The notes: generated from the sequence alone by a model not told the origin. A stretch of DNA of 14,529 nucleotides from Candidatus Peregrinibacteria bacterium (GCA_014728975.1 WJKQ01000048.1:1-14529), one strand, 5' to 3'; counted from the stretch's first letter, positions 6,982 to 14,136 are shown. Numbers and translations: made by a program.

Positions 6982-7161
6982 AAAAAAATTCTCCAAAAAT
7001 CTCCGACCTTTCATGGGGAAAAATTGATATTGAAGGTTTTGGAACCTTCAAAGACAAAAAATATAAAAACATATACACTCAACACCAAAAAAGCTGTTAA
7101 ACTGTACAACGAACTCAGAGAAAAAGAAGCTGTAGGCGGACTTTTCCACACCACCTGTTAA
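6978..7161 (+). pseudogene. Mth938-like (AAMDC/DUF498) gene broken by an internal deletion and frameshift
   Basis: Two frames hold the two ends of one family. From ATG 6978, overlapping the DUF192 stop as ATGA, the first frame reads KISDLSWGKIDIEGFGTFKD, the typical N-terminus, and stops at 7100. In the neighbouring frame 7057-7161 reads NIKTYTLNTKKAV then KLYNELREKEAVGGLFHTTC, the typical C-terminus ending in the conserved H-x-T-C, with TAA 7159-7161. Complete members have about 110-125 residues; only about 65 remain, so roughly the central half is missing as well as the frame being changed. The junction lies in an A-rich tract near 7056-7063. Because the middle is missing, a sequencing indel or programmed frameshift alone cannot restore it. 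Loss probably occurred recently, since both ends remain clearly readable. The family's function is poorly defined. Confidence 0.8.
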
Positions 7162-7162
7162 A

Positions 7163-8299
7163 ATGAAAGAAATACTGATAAAAATACGGAACTCAATTTT
7201 ACGGTTTTTTTACAAAGTAATATTTAAACCGATTTTCTTTCAGGTCGACCCTGAAAAAGTCCATGATAAAATGATAAAATTTGGTCATTTTCTCGGGACC
7301 GGTTCCTTCACTAAAAGCCTGACTGCTTTATTTTTCTCATACAGAAATAAAAAACTCGAACAAAAAATTTTGGGGATTAAATTTAATAATCCTTTGGGCC
7401 TTGCCGCCGGTTTTGATAAAAATGCGGAAATGACAGAAATTCTTCCGCGTACGGGCTTCGGATTTGGGGAAATCGGTTCCATAACCGGAGAACAATGCAA
7501 AGGCAATCCCAAGCCCCGACTCTGGAGGTTAAAAAAATCAAAAGGACTGGTTGTATATTATGGTCTTAAGAATGAAGGTTGTGAAAAAATAGCAAATAAA
7601 CTTGAAGGAAAAAAACTATCCGTTCCGATTGGGATAAGCATAGCAAAAACAAACAGCAAAAAAACCGTCAAACTCGAAGCCGGAATAAAAGATTACGTAA
7701 AAGCATTTAAAACCATAAAAAACATTGGAGATTTTGCTGTAATAAATATAAGCTGTCCAAACACATTCGGCGGCACGCCATTCACACAAAAAGAAGATCT
7801 GGAAAAACTGCTTACAGAAACAGGAAAAATTAAATACGAAAAACCCGTTTTCATAAAACTTCCGCCGGATCTCACAAAAAAACAAATCGACGAAACAATA
7901 AAAGTCACGGACAGGCATATAATCGACGGCTTCGTCTGCACAAACCTTACAAAAGACCGCGAAAACAAAACAATCAGTAGAAAAATACACGAAAAAAACA
8001 TTCCGGAAGTAGGAGGAGTAAGCGGAAAACCAATAGAAGAACTTGCAGATGAAACCATAAAATACATTTACAAAAAAACAAAAGGAAAATACACAATAAT
8101 AGGATGCGGCGGAATATTCTCAGCGGAGGATGCCTATAAAAAAATTAGACTCGGCGCGTCGCTGATACAGCAAATAAGCGGCATGATCTTTGAAGGGCCC
8201 CAATTAATGAGCGAAATAAATCAGGGACTCGTAAAATTGCTTGAAAAAGATGGATTTAATAATATTTCTGAAGCAGTAGGAATCGATAACCAATTTTAA
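7163..8299 (+). CDS. pyrD: Dihydroorotate dehydrogenase, class 2 (quinone-type)
   Basis: Oxidises dihydroorotate to orotate in pyrimidine synthesis, with FMN bound in a TIM barrel. 378 residues. The N-terminal extension (about 1-60, hydrophobic and basic, with VDPEKVHDKM) is the membrane-associating helix pair of class 2 enzymes. The core shows NPLGLAAGFDKNAE (76-89), GFGEIGSITGEQCKGNPKPRLWRL (100-123), YYGLKNEG (132-139), INISCPNTFGG (194-204) with the likely catalytic Ser197, IKLPPDL, the GVSGKP loop (285-290) and the FMN-phosphate segment IIGCGGIFSAEDAYKKIRLGAS (312-333). Class 2 would pass electrons to a membrane quinone; the partner is not visible here. The start lies one base after the stop of the broken Mth938-like gene, and no Shine-Dalgarno motif is present. 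No other pyr gene is in the window. Confidence 0.93.
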   Translation: MKEILIKIRNSILRFFYKVIFKPIFFQVDPEKVHDKMIKFGHFLGTGSFTKSLTALFFSYRNKKLEQKILGIKFNNPLGLAAGFDKNAEMTEILPRTGFGFGEIGSITGEQCKGNPKPRLWRLKKSKGLVVYYGLKNEGCEKIANKLEGKKLSVPIGISIAKTNSKKTVKLEAGIKDYVKAFKTIKNIGDFAVINISCPNTFGGTPFTQKEDLEKLLTETGKIKYEKPVFIKLPPDLTKKQIDETIKVTDRHIIDGFVCTNLTKDRENKTISRKIHEKNIPEVGGVSGKPIEELADETIKYIYKKTKGKYTIIGCGGIFSAEDAYKKIRLGASLIQQISGMIFEGPQLMSEINQGLVKLLEKDGFNNISEAVGIDNQF

Positions 8300-8315
8300 A
8301 AAACCGTAAGAAATA

Positions 8316-8344
8316 TTGACAAAATAAAGTTATGAATATATATT
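8316..8344 (+). promoter_or_regulatory. Strong promoter of the DUF5320-DUF134-CcdA operon
   Basis: Consensus -35 TTGACA (8316-8321), a 17-bp spacer, -10 TATATT (8339-8344). Transcription would start near 8351, leaving a leader of about 24 bases without a Shine-Dalgarno motif before ATG 8375. It is the best match to consensus in the window, and the -10 element lies inside a perfect palindrome. Confidence 0.75.
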
Positions 8345-8349
8345 CATAA
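8330..8349. promoter_or_regulatory. Perfect 20-bp palindromic operator over the -10 element
   Basis: Two copies of TTATGAATAT face each other with no gap and no mismatch (8330-8339 and 8340-8349). The site covers the -10 hexamer completely, so a dimeric protein bound here would block RNA polymerase. The next gene but one encodes a helix-turn-helix protein (DUF134), the obvious candidate for binding it, though this is inference. Confidence 0.6.
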
Positions 8350-8374
8350 TAGTTTACAAAATAACTAATATATT

Positions 8375-8557
8375 ATGCCTAGAAGAGATGGAACCGGCCC
8401 TATGGGCGCAGGACCTATGACAGGAAGAGGATTCGGTCCCTGCAATAAAAGATTTGCAGGACGAGCAGGGTACGCTGATCAGAATAAGGATGACGAGGTC
8501 CGAGAACTTCAAAACCAAAAAGCGGCTATTGAGAAAAGGTTAAAAGAACTTAAGTAA
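8375..8557 (+). CDS. DUF5320 family small protein
   Basis: 60 residues. The N-terminal half is the family signature MPRRDGTGPMGAGPMTGRGFGPC: Gly/Pro/Met-rich, with a single Cys at residue 23. The C-terminal half (about 39-60, DDEVRELQNQKAAIEKRLKELK) is a short charged helix fitting a coiled coil. Homologues commonly sit near DUF134 genes, ferredoxins and iron-molybdenum-cofactor (NifX/NafY-like) genes in anaerobes. The biochemical role is unknown; metal or cluster binding is only a guess from the neighbourhood. It is first in the operon, starting about 24 bases after the predicted transcription start, and eight bases before the DUF134 gene. Confidence 0.88.
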   Translation: MPRRDGTGPMGAGPMTGRGFGPCNKRFAGRAGYADQNKDDEVRELQNQKAAIEKRLKELK

Positions 8558-8565
8558 ATCCGGAC

Positions 8566-8856
8566 ATGTCAAGACCAAGACGATGCAGGCGAATCAGAAG
8601 ACAGCCTGATATCAAATATTTCAAACCTGCATCCTTGAGGAAATGTGAACTGGAGGAAGTTATTTTGAGTTTTGAAGAATATGAGGCAATCCGACTGGTT
8701 GACTACGAAAACAAAGATCAAAAAAAAAGCGCCGCGAAAATGGAAATATCACAACCGACTTTTCACAGGCTCTTAAAAGAGGCAAGAAAAAAGATAGCAG
8801 AATCAATAATAGAGGGTAAAGCTTTAAGAATAGAAGGAGGAATATATAAATATTAA
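8566..8856 (+). CDS. DUF134 family putative DNA-binding protein
   Basis: 96 residues with the family's whole layout: MSRPRRCRRI (1-10), a proline and aromatic stretch ending in KPASL, LSFEEYEAIRLVDYE (34-48), a sigma-70 region-4-like helix-turn-helix at about 52-77 (KSAAKMEISQPTFHRLLKEARKKIA), and the ending GKALRIEGG (84-92). Cys7 and Cys27 could be redox- or metal-sensitive; Cys7 is a usual family position. The family is annotated as DNA-binding from its fold, with no regulon established. The palindrome over the operon promoter makes autoregulation likely, probably by repression. The gene is one base upstream of the CcdA fusion start, so the three genes form one transcript. Confidence 0.88.
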   Translation: MSRPRRCRRIRRQPDIKYFKPASLRKCELEEVILSFEEYEAIRLVDYENKDQKKSAAKMEISQPTFHRLLKEARKKIAESIIEGKALRIEGGIYKY

Positions 8857-8857
8857 T

Positions 8858-10285
8858 ATGAAAAATATCTTAAAAAAACTGTCATTACTGCTTATTCCTT
8901 TTTTATTTTTAGCTGGGACACTGTCCGCAAATGCAGAGAACGAGGAGGAAGTAATATGCGCGGTTTATATCACTGGTATCGGATGTCCGCACTGTGCGGT
9001 AACAGATCCGGTTGTTCTTGATGAAAAATTGAGAGAAAACCCGAATCTCGTAATTATCGAATACGAAATTTATCAGACCAAACACAATTCAAGAGTAATT
9101 TTGGATTATGAAGAAAAGTATAATACCGGATTCGGAGTACCATTGATTATTTTTGATGACAGCCATGTTGCCGGAGATAAACCTATTTTAAAAGCTATAG
9201 ATGAAAAATTGGCAAACGGAAATCATAACTGCCCTTTGCTTACGGGAAAAGAAAACATCAAAAATTATAATTTTAATGAAATTCACCTTTTACCAAAAAT
9301 CTGGCGAAATGAAAGAATATTGATTCCAGATGGGAAGTATGGAGATGAAAAATTACTGAGAACATTGTTTTTAACGGATGATATTTCGGGAGTATTGGAA
9401 AAAGCCTCATATGAAGAACTTGAACCTGTCGATGTTCCTTATTCCGGAGGCTCTTTTGAATTTGAAAATGCCGTAAAAATCGATGGTTGGATATTCCAGT
9501 GGAACGATCATTTTGAAGGAAGTCCGGGATCTGCAATAAGCACCAAAACATCGGAACCGCCATCCGAACCTTCTAAAGAAATAACCGAAACCAAACTCAC
9601 CATTCCTAAATTATTAACACTTTCGGTTGTAGACGCCATAAATCCATGCGCTTTGGCAGTATTGACTTTAATGCTTATAGCAATTCTGACCTATAACCCC
9701 GGTAAAAAAATACAAATTCTTTACGCGGGGATTGCTTTTGCGATATCGGTCTTTTTAATGTACCTGATTTATGGCCTTATTATTGTAAAATTTTTCCAGC
9801 TGATACAGGCAATAACATCGGCAAGACTTATTCTCTATAAAATTTTGGGAATAATAGCAATATTGCTTGGACTGTTAAATATTAGAGACGTGGTAAATTA
9901 TAAGGCGGGAAGGCTTGGCACTGAAATGCCGATGTTCCTTCGTCCCAAAGTCAAAAAGATTATATCCGGTGTAACAAGCCCAAAAGGAGCTTTTGTTGTT
10001 GGAATGTTTGTTACTGTATTTTTACTGCCGTGTACGATTGGACCATATATTATAGCCGGAGGAATACTTTCAACATATGATTTTGTAAGAACATTACCGC
10101 CACTTCTTTTATATAACCTCATATTTGTATCTCCAATGATTATTATCACAGCAATTGTTTATTTTGGAATTAGAAAAGTGAAAGACGTTTCAGCATGGAA
10201 AGATAAAAATGTCCGCTATCTGCACCTTGTAGCAGGAATAATAATGACTCTTCTTGGAATTGCCATGATAGGCGGCTGGGTATAA
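8858..10285 (+). CDS. Thioredoxin-fold domain fused to a CcdA/DsbD-type transmembrane electron carrier
   Basis: 475 residues. A signal or anchor sequence spans 1-26. A thioredoxin-like domain at about 31-125 has the active site C43-P-H-C46 (GIGCPHCA) and a cis-Pro segment GVPLIIF (93-99). A less conserved extracytoplasmic linker (126-245) ends in a Ser/Pro-rich stretch. The membrane domain at about 250-475 has about six helices and the two hallmark cysteines of CcdA/DsbD: C264 in DAINPCALAVL and C392 in LLPCTIGPYIIAGG. In the family these two Cys take electrons from cytosolic thioredoxin and hand them across the membrane to extracytoplasmic thiol proteins. Here the outer thiol partner is fused on the N-terminal side of the same chain. 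Cys34 and Cys125 are further possible partners. The linker resembles no domain I can name. It is last in the operon; a GGAGG lies 17 bases before the ATG, too far for a normal ribosome site. Confidence 0.88.
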   Translation: MKNILKKLSLLLIPFLFLAGTLSANAENEEEVICAVYITGIGCPHCAVTDPVVLDEKLRENPNLVIIEYEIYQTKHNSRVILDYEEKYNTGFGVPLIIFDDSHVAGDKPILKAIDEKLANGNHNCPLLTGKENIKNYNFNEIHLLPKIWRNERILIPDGKYGDEKLLRTLFLTDDISGVLEKASYEELEPVDVPYSGGSFEFENAVKIDGWIFQWNDHFEGSPGSAISTKTSEPPSEPSKEITETKLTIPKLLTLSVVDAINPCALAVLTLMLIAILTYNPGKKIQILYAGIAFAISVFLMYLIYGLIIVKFFQLIQAITSARLILYKILGIIAILLGLLNIRDVVNYKAGRLGTEMPMFLRPKVKKIISGVTSPKGAFVVGMFVTVFLLPCTIGPYIIAGGILSTYDFVRTLPPLLLYNLIFVSPMIIITAIVYFGIRKVKDVSAWKDKNVRYLHLVAGIIMTLLGIAMIGGWV

Positions 10286-10291
10286 AAATAC

Positions 10292-10320
10292 TAGACTTTA
10301 TAAACGCATTTTCCTATATT
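10292..10320 (+). promoter_or_regulatory. Promoter for tRNA-Ser(GCU) and the sagB-like/ilvD genes
   Basis: -35 TAGACT (10292-10297), a 17-bp spacer, -10 TATATT (10315-10320). It starts seven bases after the CcdA stop and would initiate near 10327, 15 bases before the tRNA. The same -10 and spacing occur at the other two plus-strand promoters. Confidence 0.5.
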
Positions 10321-10341
10321 AAATAAGCTTTTAAAAAATAT

Positions 10342-10435
10342 GGAGAGGTACTCAAGAGGCTGAAGAGGCGGGTTTGCTAAACCTGTAGGGGGACTTATTG
10401 TCCCCGCGGGGGTTCGAATCCCCCCCTCTCCGCCA
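10342..10435 (+). tRNA. tRNA-Ser (anticodon GCU), CCA encoded
   Basis: GGAGAGG (10342-10348) pairs with CCTCTCC (10425-10431), followed by discriminator G and CCA. The anticodon stem CGGGT/ACCTG encloses loop TTGCTAA, giving anticodon GCT (10376-10378). The long variable arm (GGGGACTTATTGTCCCC) is typical of serine tRNA. Reads AGC and AGU codons. No terminator follows; the SagB-like ATG is 17 bases after the CCA, so mRNA and tRNA probably share a precursor. Confidence 0.97.
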
Positions 10436-10452
10436 TCTCTTAAGCGTTTAAA

Positions 10453-11160
10453 ATGAAAAAAATATTTATAATACTTCCAATCGCAATCTATGCCGGCGCG
10501 GCAATTTTTTTTATATTTTTATCAACTCCAAACATGGAAAAAGAAAATAATAATTCTCCCGATTCAAAAACGATTGAACTTCCGGAACCGGAATACGACA
10601 GTGATACTTCGATTGAAGAAGCGATTTTGAACAGAAGGTCAATAAGAAATTATAAAAACGAACCACTGACAATTTCGGAGATATCTCAGATCCTTTGGGC
10701 GGCACAGGGAATAACAGATGAAGATGGAAAAAGAGCTGCACCATCCGCGGGGGCTTTATATCCAATCGAAATTTATCTTGTTGCCGGGGATGTAGAAGAA
10801 CTTTCACCCGGCATATACAAATACAATCCGGGAGGACATGAAATTATAAGAATAGCGAAAGACGATGTAAGAAAACAGCTCTCTTCAGCGGCCCTGGGAC
10901 AAAACCAGGTTGAGGATGCGGCGGCGGATATTGTAATAACGGCAGTATATGAACGCACCGAATCTAAATATGGAGAAAGAGCGGAAAGGTATGTTCACAT
11001 GGAAGTCGGCCATATAGGACAAAATATATATCTTCAGTGTGTTGCTTTAAATTTGGGAACCGTATCGGTAGGAGCTTTTGATGATATGGAAGTAAAAGAA
11101 ATAATAAATATGGAAAAAGACGAAGAGCCCTTGTACATACTGCCAATTGGCGTAATCTAA
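10453..11160 (+). CDS. SagB/ThcOx-type nitroreductase-fold flavoprotein, membrane-anchored
   Basis: 235 residues: an N-terminal signal-anchor (about 4-23), a short polar linker, then a nitroreductase-fold domain (about 52-235). FMN-binding hallmarks of the SagB-type subgroup are NRRSIRNYKN (60-69), ILWAAQGIT (80-88), APSAGALYPIEIYLVAG (96-112), the central YVHMEVGHIGQNIYLQCVALNLGTVSVGAFDD and the ending LPIGVI. The family includes the dehydrogenases that oxidise azolines in peptide toxins, but many members stand alone with unknown substrates. No YcaO cyclodehydratase or precursor peptide is in the window, so an azole-forming role is not supported. The anchor suggests that it works outside the membrane or at its face. 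It sits two bases before ilvD, implying co-expression. No Shine-Dalgarno motif is present. Confidence 0.85.
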   Translation: MKKIFIILPIAIYAGAAIFFIFLSTPNMEKENNNSPDSKTIELPEPEYDSDTSIEEAILNRRSIRNYKNEPLTISEISQILWAAQGITDEDGKRAAPSAGALYPIEIYLVAGDVEELSPGIYKYNPGGHEIIRIAKDDVRKQLSSAALGQNQVEDAAADIVITAVYERTESKYGERAERYVHMEVGHIGQNIYLQCVALNLGTVSVGAFDDMEVKEIINMEKDEEPLYILPIGVI

Positions 11161-11162
11161 AT

Positions 11163-12935
11163 ATGCCTGAATATAAACAGATTAATAAAGGTTTTAAAAT
11201 TATCCGGGAAAAGGGAAGCCGGATATTGACTGAAGGAAATACAATGCTCCCGGCGGCTTCCCTCATGATGGCTGCCGGAGTGATCGATAAACTTGAAGAT
11301 CGTAAAAAACCCTTTATTACGATAATAAATTCTTATACAACTCAGATCCCGGGACACGCACATCTTGATAAATTGGGAGAAATACTTTTATCAATTCTAA
11401 AGAAAAAAGGATTTAACGTCTGGTATACAAATATTGGAGGAGCTGTTTGTGATGGAATTGCCATGGGGCACTTTGGAATGAAGTATTCACTGCCCTCCCG
11501 TGAATTGATTACAGATCAGATTGAAACAATCGTTGGGGCGCATCCCTGTGATGCCTGGATTGGAATTGGAAACTGCGACAAAATCGTTCCCGGAATGTTG
11601 AACGCAATGGTAAGATTAAATGTACCTTCAATTTATTTAAGCGGGGGGCCGATGCTTGCGGGAAAACAAAAATCGGACCTTATTACCGTTTTTGAAGGAG
11701 TTGGAAAACAATCAACGGGAAAAATAAAAGAAAAGGAACTAAAAACAATAGCCTCATCAGCCTGCAGGACTTGTGGGAGCTGTGCCGGCATGTTTACGGC
11801 TAATTCAATGAATTGTTTGGCAGAGGCAATCGGACTTTCACTTCCCGGAAATGGAACGATTCCCGCGGCAGTCTGGACAAATAAAGAAAAATTTAAATGG
11901 AAAATAAATCCGGAGAGAATAGAGCTGATTGAAAAAGCCGCGGACAAAATCGAATATATTTTAAAGAAAAATATAAAACCAAGAGATATTGTCACAAAAG
12001 AGGCAATAGATAACGCGTTTATTTTGGATATGGCGATGGGGGGATCAACAAATACAGTATTACATACCCTGGCTTTGGCCAGGGAAGCGGGGATCGAATA
12101 CCCGCTCGAAGAAATAAACAATATTTCCGACAGGACCCCTAACATCTGTAAAGTTTCACCTTCAAGACCGGACGTTCATATAGAAGATGTCCATAAAAAA
12201 GGAGGGGTTCCCGCAATTTTAAAAGCTGTTATGAAAGATGGAAAAGCACCGTTAAAACTGGAAGTGAAAACATGTTTTGGTAAACTTAAAGATTCAGTTA
12301 AAAACGCGCCTTCACCGGATGGTGACATTATAAGAACAGGTAAAAAAGCATTTTCAGAAAAAGGGGCGCTGGAAATTTTATATGGAAATATTGCACCGGA
12401 AGGTGCGGTTGTGAAAACAGCCGGAGTAGAAAAAAACATGATGGAATTTAAAGGAAAAGCGAAAGTATTTAATTCACAAAAAGAGGCATTATCAGCAATT
12501 TTGAAAGGCAAAGTTGTAGACGGCGATGTAGTTGTAATTATTTATGAGGGGCCGAAAGGCGGCCCGGGCATGCAGGAAATGCTTTCACCGACCTCGGCTA
12601 TCCAAGGCAGAGGGTTGAGGGCCGCCCTGATAACAGACGGTAGATTTTCCGGCGGCACAAGAGGATTATGCGTGGGACACGCGTCTCCAGAAGCGGCGGC
12701 GGGCGGCCCCATCGCAGCCCTAAAAAACGGAGACGTCATAGAAATCAATATTAAAAAAAGAATCATTAATGTAAAACTGTCAAAACAACAATTAAAATAC
12801 CGCGTTAATAAACTCCCTCGCTTTAAACCGAAAGTTAAATACGGTTGGCTCGGACGATACGCAAAACATGTACAAAGCGCAAATACCGGCGCCGTTATGG
12901 ATAATACGATTATAAATTCTCAAGATATTCGATAG
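11163..12935 (+). CDS. ilvD: Dihydroxy-acid dehydratase
   Basis: Converts dihydroxy-isovalerate and dihydroxy-methylvalerate to 2-keto acids, the third common step of valine and isoleucine synthesis. It needs an Fe-S cluster. 590 residues of the IlvD/Edd family. Visible are NSYTTQIPGHAHL (56-68), AVCDGIAMGHFGMKYSLPSREL (94-115), GNCDKIVPGM (136-145) with C138, SACRTCGSCAGMFTANSMNC (199-218) with C201, C204 and C207, MAMGGSTNTVLH, GPKGGPGMQEMLSPTSAI, and DGRFSGGTRGLCVGHASPEAA. The segment NSYTTQIPGH has Gly where [2Fe-2S] enzymes such as the mycobacterial one have a Cys ligand; it matches the E. coli-like [4Fe-4S] type, which is oxygen-sensitive. The last nine codons (TIINSQDIR) extend past the usual end and overlap the opposite-strand protease gene. 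No other branched-chain gene is in the window. Confidence 0.95.
   Translation: MPEYKQINKGFKIIREKGSRILTEGNTMLPAASLMMAAGVIDKLEDRKKPFITIINSYTTQIPGHAHLDKLGEILLSILKKKGFNVWYTNIGGAVCDGIAMGHFGMKYSLPSRELITDQIETIVGAHPCDAWIGIGNCDKIVPGMLNAMVRLNVPSIYLSGGPMLAGKQKSDLITVFEGVGKQSTGKIKEKELKTIASSACRTCGSCAGMFTANSMNCLAEAIGLSLPGNGTIPAAVWTNKEKFKWKINPERIELIEKAADKIEYILKKNIKPRDIVTKEAIDNAFILDMAMGGSTNTVLHTLALAREAGIEYPLEEINNISDRTPNICKVSPSRPDVHIEDVHKKGGVPAILKAVMKDGKAPLKLEVKTCFGKLKDSVKNAPSPDGDIIRTGKKAFSEKGALEILYGNIAPEGAVVKTAGVEKNMMEFKGKAKVFNSQKEALSAILKGKVVDGDVVVIIYEGPKGGPGMQEMLSPTSAIQGRGLRAALITDGRFSGGTRGLCVGHASPEAAAGGPIAALKNGDVIEINIKKRIINVKLSKQQLKYRVNKLPRFKPKVKYGWLGRYAKHVQSANTGAVMDNTIINSQDIR
12910..12935. other. 26-base convergent overlap of ilvD and the S41 protease gene
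   Basis: The ilvD stop TAG is at 12933-12935 on the plus strand, and the protease stop TAA is at 12912-12910 on the minus strand. Each gene's last codons are the antisense of the other's, and no terminator hairpin is seen between or just beyond them. The two mRNAs must overlap at their 3' ends. Confidence 0.9.
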
Positions 12936-14127
12936 CAGCCTCCTTCTGGGAATCATATTCATTCTCAACATCTTCATCGGTAATTTCAACTGCAATATCC
13001 GGAATTATACCGACCTGATCGATATCTCTTCCATTGGCGGTAAACCACTTCGCGACAGTCATCCTGAGACTTGAACCGTCAATAAAACTTGTGACTTCCT
13101 GAACTGTTCCTTTCCCGAAAGTTTGAACACCCATAACTATTCCCCGTTCATGATCCTGAATAGTACCCGCGACAATTTCAGAAGCGGACGCACTTCCCTC
13201 ATTCACCAAAACAACAAGAGGAACATTAAGCAGCTTCGGCTTACCATTTGTATACATCACATTATCCTCTTTTTCCCTTTGCTTAATAATAACCGCCTTG
13301 TTATCCGAAGGAAGCATATATGATAACAATTCAACGGCTATATCCAAATAACCCCCGCCGTTAAAACGAAGGTCAACAATTAATCCTTTTGGCTCATCAA
13401 GAATCATCTCGGAAATCGCGTTCCCAAACTCTTCATTGGTTTTATCGTTAAATTGATTAACACTCAGATAAACAATATTATTATCAAGCTTTTCCACGGT
13501 TACACTTTCAATACTGATACTGTCTCTTACGATCGAAACATCAAAAGGTTCACTTAAATCTTCCCGGATAATGGATAAATTAACCGTTGTTCCTTTTTCT
13601 CCACGAATCTTCATTATCGCGTCAAAAAGTGTCATTTCAGAAGCAAGTTTGCCGTCAATCATAAAAACAATATCTCCCGGAAGAAGGCCTGCTTTTTCAG
13701 CGGGACTGTCACGTAAAGGTGAAACTATTACCAGATTATGATCTTCGACAGTTAGTTCCGCGCCGATTCCTTCCAAAGTGCCCTCAAGGTTTGCACTGAA
13801 TTTTTCACTTTCTTCCGGAGTCATGAAAATCGTATAGGGATCATCGTAAGAATTAACCATCCCTTTTATCGCTCCGTAAACCTTATCCTCTACAGTTACA
13901 GCTTCATCGTCTACATAATGATTATTAAGCTCACCCCAAACAGTCCAAAAAAGATCCAGGTCGATACTTTCTTCTGTACTATCTTCTTCAAATTCAATTT
14001 TTTCATACTCAATCACACTTTCCTCACCATCAAGAAAACCCATCGAAGTGGCTTGCCATCCAAGTATAAAACTAAAAATTGCAACAATTATATAAACGAA
14101 ATAATGATAAGTCCGGCTTCTATACAT
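12910..14127 (-). CDS. C-terminal processing protease (S41 family) with PDZ domain
   Basis: 405 residues. A signal-anchor lies at about 8-24, and an N-terminal helical region (about 56-118) contains DDPYTIFMTPEESEKF. A PDZ domain spans about 115-190 (GTLEGIGAELTVED, SPAEKAGLLPGDIVFMIDGK). The S41 catalytic domain follows (GLIVDLRFNGGGYLDIAVELL at 248-268, GSASASEIVAGTIQD at 311-325, GKGTVQEV at 338-345). By comparison with Prc/CtpA, Ser314 and Lys339 form the catalytic dyad; their spacing of 25 is kept. Such proteases trim or degrade exported proteins from their C-terminus in the cell envelope. Close relatives are called CtpA/CtpB/Prc; I do not choose one. The gene starts nine bases after the YmdB-type stop, so both share a transcript. 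Its 3' end overlaps ilvD by 26 bases. Confidence 0.95.
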   Translation of the reverse strand: MYRSRTYHYFVYIIVAIFSFILGWQATSMGFLDGEESVIEYEKIEFEEDSTEESIDLDLFWTVWGELNNHYVDDEAVTVEDKVYGAIKGMVNSYDDPYTIFMTPEESEKFSANLEGTLEGIGAELTVEDHNLVIVSPLRDSPAEKAGLLPGDIVFMIDGKLASEMTLFDAIMKIRGEKGTTVNLSIIREDLSEPFDVSIVRDSISIESVTVEKLDNNIVYLSVNQFNDKTNEEFGNAISEMILDEPKGLIVDLRFNGGGYLDIAVELLSYMLPSDNKAVIIKQREKEDNVMYTNGKPKLLNVPLVVLVNEGSASASEIVAGTIQDHERGIVMGVQTFGKGTVQEVTSFIDGSSLRMTVAKWFTANGRDIDQVGIIPDIAVEITDEDVENEYDSQKEAAIEYLENL

Positions 14128-14136
14128 ATTTTTATT

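Noticed and set aside
6979..7161. TGA read as glycine (code 25), fusing the DUF192 protein to the Mth938-like C-terminus
   Set aside because: The frame of the DUF192 gene does continue to 7161 after TGA, but the first half of that extension has no family resemblance, while the overlapping ATGA frame carries the true Mth938 N-terminus. No long gene in the window uses internal TGA.
6978..7161. Programmed frameshift in the Mth938-like gene
   Set aside because: Joining the two frames still leaves about half the domain missing, so a shift alone would not make a complete protein.
7616..8067. Minus-strand open frames opposite pyrD
   Set aside because: Phe/Cys-rich antisense shadows of a well-supported gene.
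8827..8857. GGAGG as ribosome binding site of the CcdA fusion
   Set aside because: It encodes Glu-Gly-Gly of the conserved DUF134 ending and lies 17 bases from the ATG.
10342..10435. Integration site (att) at tRNA-Ser(GCU)
   Set aside because: No integrase gene or second copy of the tRNA 3' end is visible; the shared acceptor stem with the other tRNA-Ser is normal for isoacceptors.
10453..11160. SagB-like gene as part of an azole-peptide biosynthesis cluster
   Set aside because: No YcaO cyclodehydratase, precursor peptide or transporter is nearby, and the neighbours are a tRNA and ilvD.
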